Below, piece after piece: positions 62,766-64,000 of a stretch of 64,000 nt of DNA. The DNA lies in the NCBI GenBank assembly GCA_018663505.1, contig JABJQG010000061.1, positions 56,195 to 120,194 on the forward strand. Reading direction: 5' to 3'. The DNA comes from Pseudobdellovibrionaceae bacterium. Lineage in GTDB: Bacteria; Bdellovibrionota; Bdellovibrionia; Bdellovibrionales; UBA1609. Each line of letters begins with the position of its first letter. Within the stretch, counting starts at the first letter, position 1. The translations under genes were made by a program, and so were the position numbers. The notes beneath the pieces are model-generated. The model did not search any database, had not been told where the DNA came from, and saw only the letters and a list, made by a program, of their open reading frames with translations.

Positions 62766-64000
62766 TGCTCGGGCTCCTTTAAAAGCTTTGGTTCATTTTC
62801 GTAGTGGCTAAAAAATACACCTATGCGGTCTCGCATTTTATCATTTTCTGAAAGAGCAACAAAAACTGCTGTGAGTAAAATTGAAATGGGGATCACGGCA
62901 AAAAGAGTATCCTGAATCCACTGTCCGCCCTCAATCCCTTTTTGCAGAGGGATGGTAGCTAACACGGCACAAGCTAGTCCCCTTGGGCCCATGCCCACAG
63001 CCACCATGGCATCAAGTTTAGAGTATTTCTGAGGTTTAAATAAAAACCGGATAATTACAAATCGTGTGGCAAAAATTAATAAACATATTAGCACAGCAAT
63101 TAATACCACCTTAATACTAGAAAACTTAATTAATATTCCTAAGTACAAAAAGAAGAAAGTTCTTAATAAAAATGTAATTTCACTGAGTAAAGACATCTCT
63201 TTATAAGACACAGGCTCGTTACTAATCAGTGAGTTCATCCAACTTGGAAGTAAGTTTAAATTTGCTAACATAAACCCCAAGGCTAAAACACCAATAGCTC
63301 CGTTAAGGCCGGTGTACTCGAGAACGCCGTATGTTAACAGTGCCCAAGCCTCTCCTGCGAAAGCTTTAGGTAAAATTGGGGAGAGCTTGCGTTTAACAAA
63401 CGCCCATATGAGAGCTGAAAAAATACCAATAAAAGCCGCTTGAATGGTATTAGGTCCAATACCAATAAGAAGTTCTTTTACACTAAAGGTTTTGGTGGCA
63501 ATACTGTCCACCACCACTAGGAAAATCACAATGGTGAGCACATCAGTAAAAGCAGATTCTAATGACAAAATAGTTTTTGTTTTATTTTGAATGCTTAACT
63601 GCTTAACCATGGGGATAACAATGGCTGATGATGTGGACCCAATGGCAAGGGCAATTAATAAAGCCACATCCCAGGTTTGTAAGGCAAATCCATAGGCTGC
63701 AATAAAGCCACAAATACCGGTTAGAATAAACCCTAAAATGGATAATCCGGCAGCAGGTAAGCTTGAAGTTAGCAGGTCTTTTGCACTTAAATGTAAACCA
63801 CCCTCATATAGAATTACAATAAGGGCTAGCGTGGAAATCAAAGTTCCAGATTTACCAAAATCTTCAGCGCTGAGTATTCCTAATATGGGTCCAAGAGTGT
63901 AGCCAATTATCACTAGAATGAGCAAATCGGGGATTTTTGTTTTCACAAAAAACCAATTTAGGGCGTGCCCAAGAAAAAATAAAATACCAAGACCAATAAC
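62762..64000 (-). CDS. Cation/proton antiporter, CPA family (5' end beyond the window)
   Basis: A GTG at 63946 could start a 394-residue product, but the frame continues to the window edge as VIGLGILFFLGHALNWFFVK. That is the normal first helix of CPA antiporters, so the gene is truncated by the window. About twelve membrane segments; landmarks are ILYEGGLHL, AIGSTSSAIVIP, LESAFTDVLTIV (ion-binding Asp region) and VGMGPRGLACAVLA. It exchanges Na+ or K+ for protons. No C-terminal TrkA-N domain is present. Confidence 0.9.
   Translation of the reverse strand, partial: VIGLGILFFLGHALNWFFVKTKIPDLLILVIIGYTLGPILGILSAEDFGKSGTLISTLALIVILYEGGLHLSAKDLLTSSLPAAGLSILGFILTGICGFIAAYGFALQTWDVALLIALAIGSTSSAIVIPMVKQLSIQNKTKTILSLESAFTDVLTIVIFLVVVDSIATKTFSVKELLIGIGPNTIQAAFIGIFSALIWAFVKRKLSPILPKAFAGEAWALLTYGVLEYTGLNGAIGVLALGFMLANLNLLPSWMNSLISNEPVSYKEMSLLSEITFLLRTFFFLYLGILIKFSSIKVVLIAVLICLLIFATRFVIIRFLFKPQKYSKLDAMVAVGMGPRGLACAVLATIPLQKGIEGGQWIQDTLFAVIPISILLTAVFVALSENDKMRDRIGVFFSHYENEPKLLKEPEQ

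Overview
The window reads as a chromosomal segment of a low-GC Gram-negative bacterium. Several things point towards Bdellovibrionota (the Bdellovibrio/Bacteriovorax-like lineages): many exported proteins and lipoproteins without assignable function, a lipoprotein signal ending in Leu-Phe-Gln-Asn-Cys of the kind common in that group, periplasmic c-type cytochromes, and a large set of ordinary free-living biosynthetic and repair genes. The placement is inference from gene style, not from a marker gene. The left edge falls between genes. The right edge cuts through a cation/proton antiporter.

Layout. 1-2.6 kb: a tRNA-Ser, gmhA, tRNA-Arg and tRNA-Asn, then a HEPN/MNT nucleotidyltransferase pair closed by a 27-bp near-copy of the tRNA-Asn 3' end, which looks like the footprint of a small integrated island. 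2.6-6.2 kb: exported proteins of unknown function and an ISL3-type insertion sequence with a probable target duplication. 6.4-11.5 kb: an Rrf2/NsrR-type regulator divergent from norC-norB-norQ-norD, a complete cytochrome c nitric oxide reductase cluster. 11.5-23.7 kb: lipoproteins, a Cys/Met-metabolism PLP enzyme behind a 17-bp stem hairpin, a lytic transglycosylase, a gene that appears split by a +1 frameshift at AAA-TGA-C, a very large DKNYY-repeat lipoprotein and an orphan histidine kinase. 23.9-28.3 kb: recQ, an rRNA methyltransferase and a fused msrAB. 28.6-38.2 kb: a 1507-residue exported protein, a glycerate-kinase-like protein, a dihaem cytochrome c, a MerC-like protein, an esterase and a fatty-acid hydroxylase. 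38.5-45 kb: ferredoxin, dapF, lexA and a peptide-type ABC importer lacking ATPases. 45.4-50.3 kb: a compact chorismate operon aroB-aroA-(aroK+aroD+aroE fusion) followed by a D-amino-acid-transaminase-like gene. 50.4-64 kb: xth, an ATP-grasp protein, an Uup-type ABC-F protein, ion exchangers, a DksA-like protein, YjjG and agmatinase family enzymes and a VTT-domain protein.

The most unusual content is intergenic. Three copies of a roughly 190-bp element (38.3, 45.1 and 58.5 kb) share inverted ends and the same internal series of hairpins, and one of those stems has a different sequence in each copy yet pairs perfectly in all three. A relic of one end lies at 50.3 kb. Two unrelated palindromic structures also occur: a 42-bp inverted repeat around a 65-bp core (53.7 kb) and a REP-like inverted pair of 46-bp hairpins (41.0-41.3 kb). 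Together they suggest that several families of structured repeats colonise intergenic DNA in this genome.
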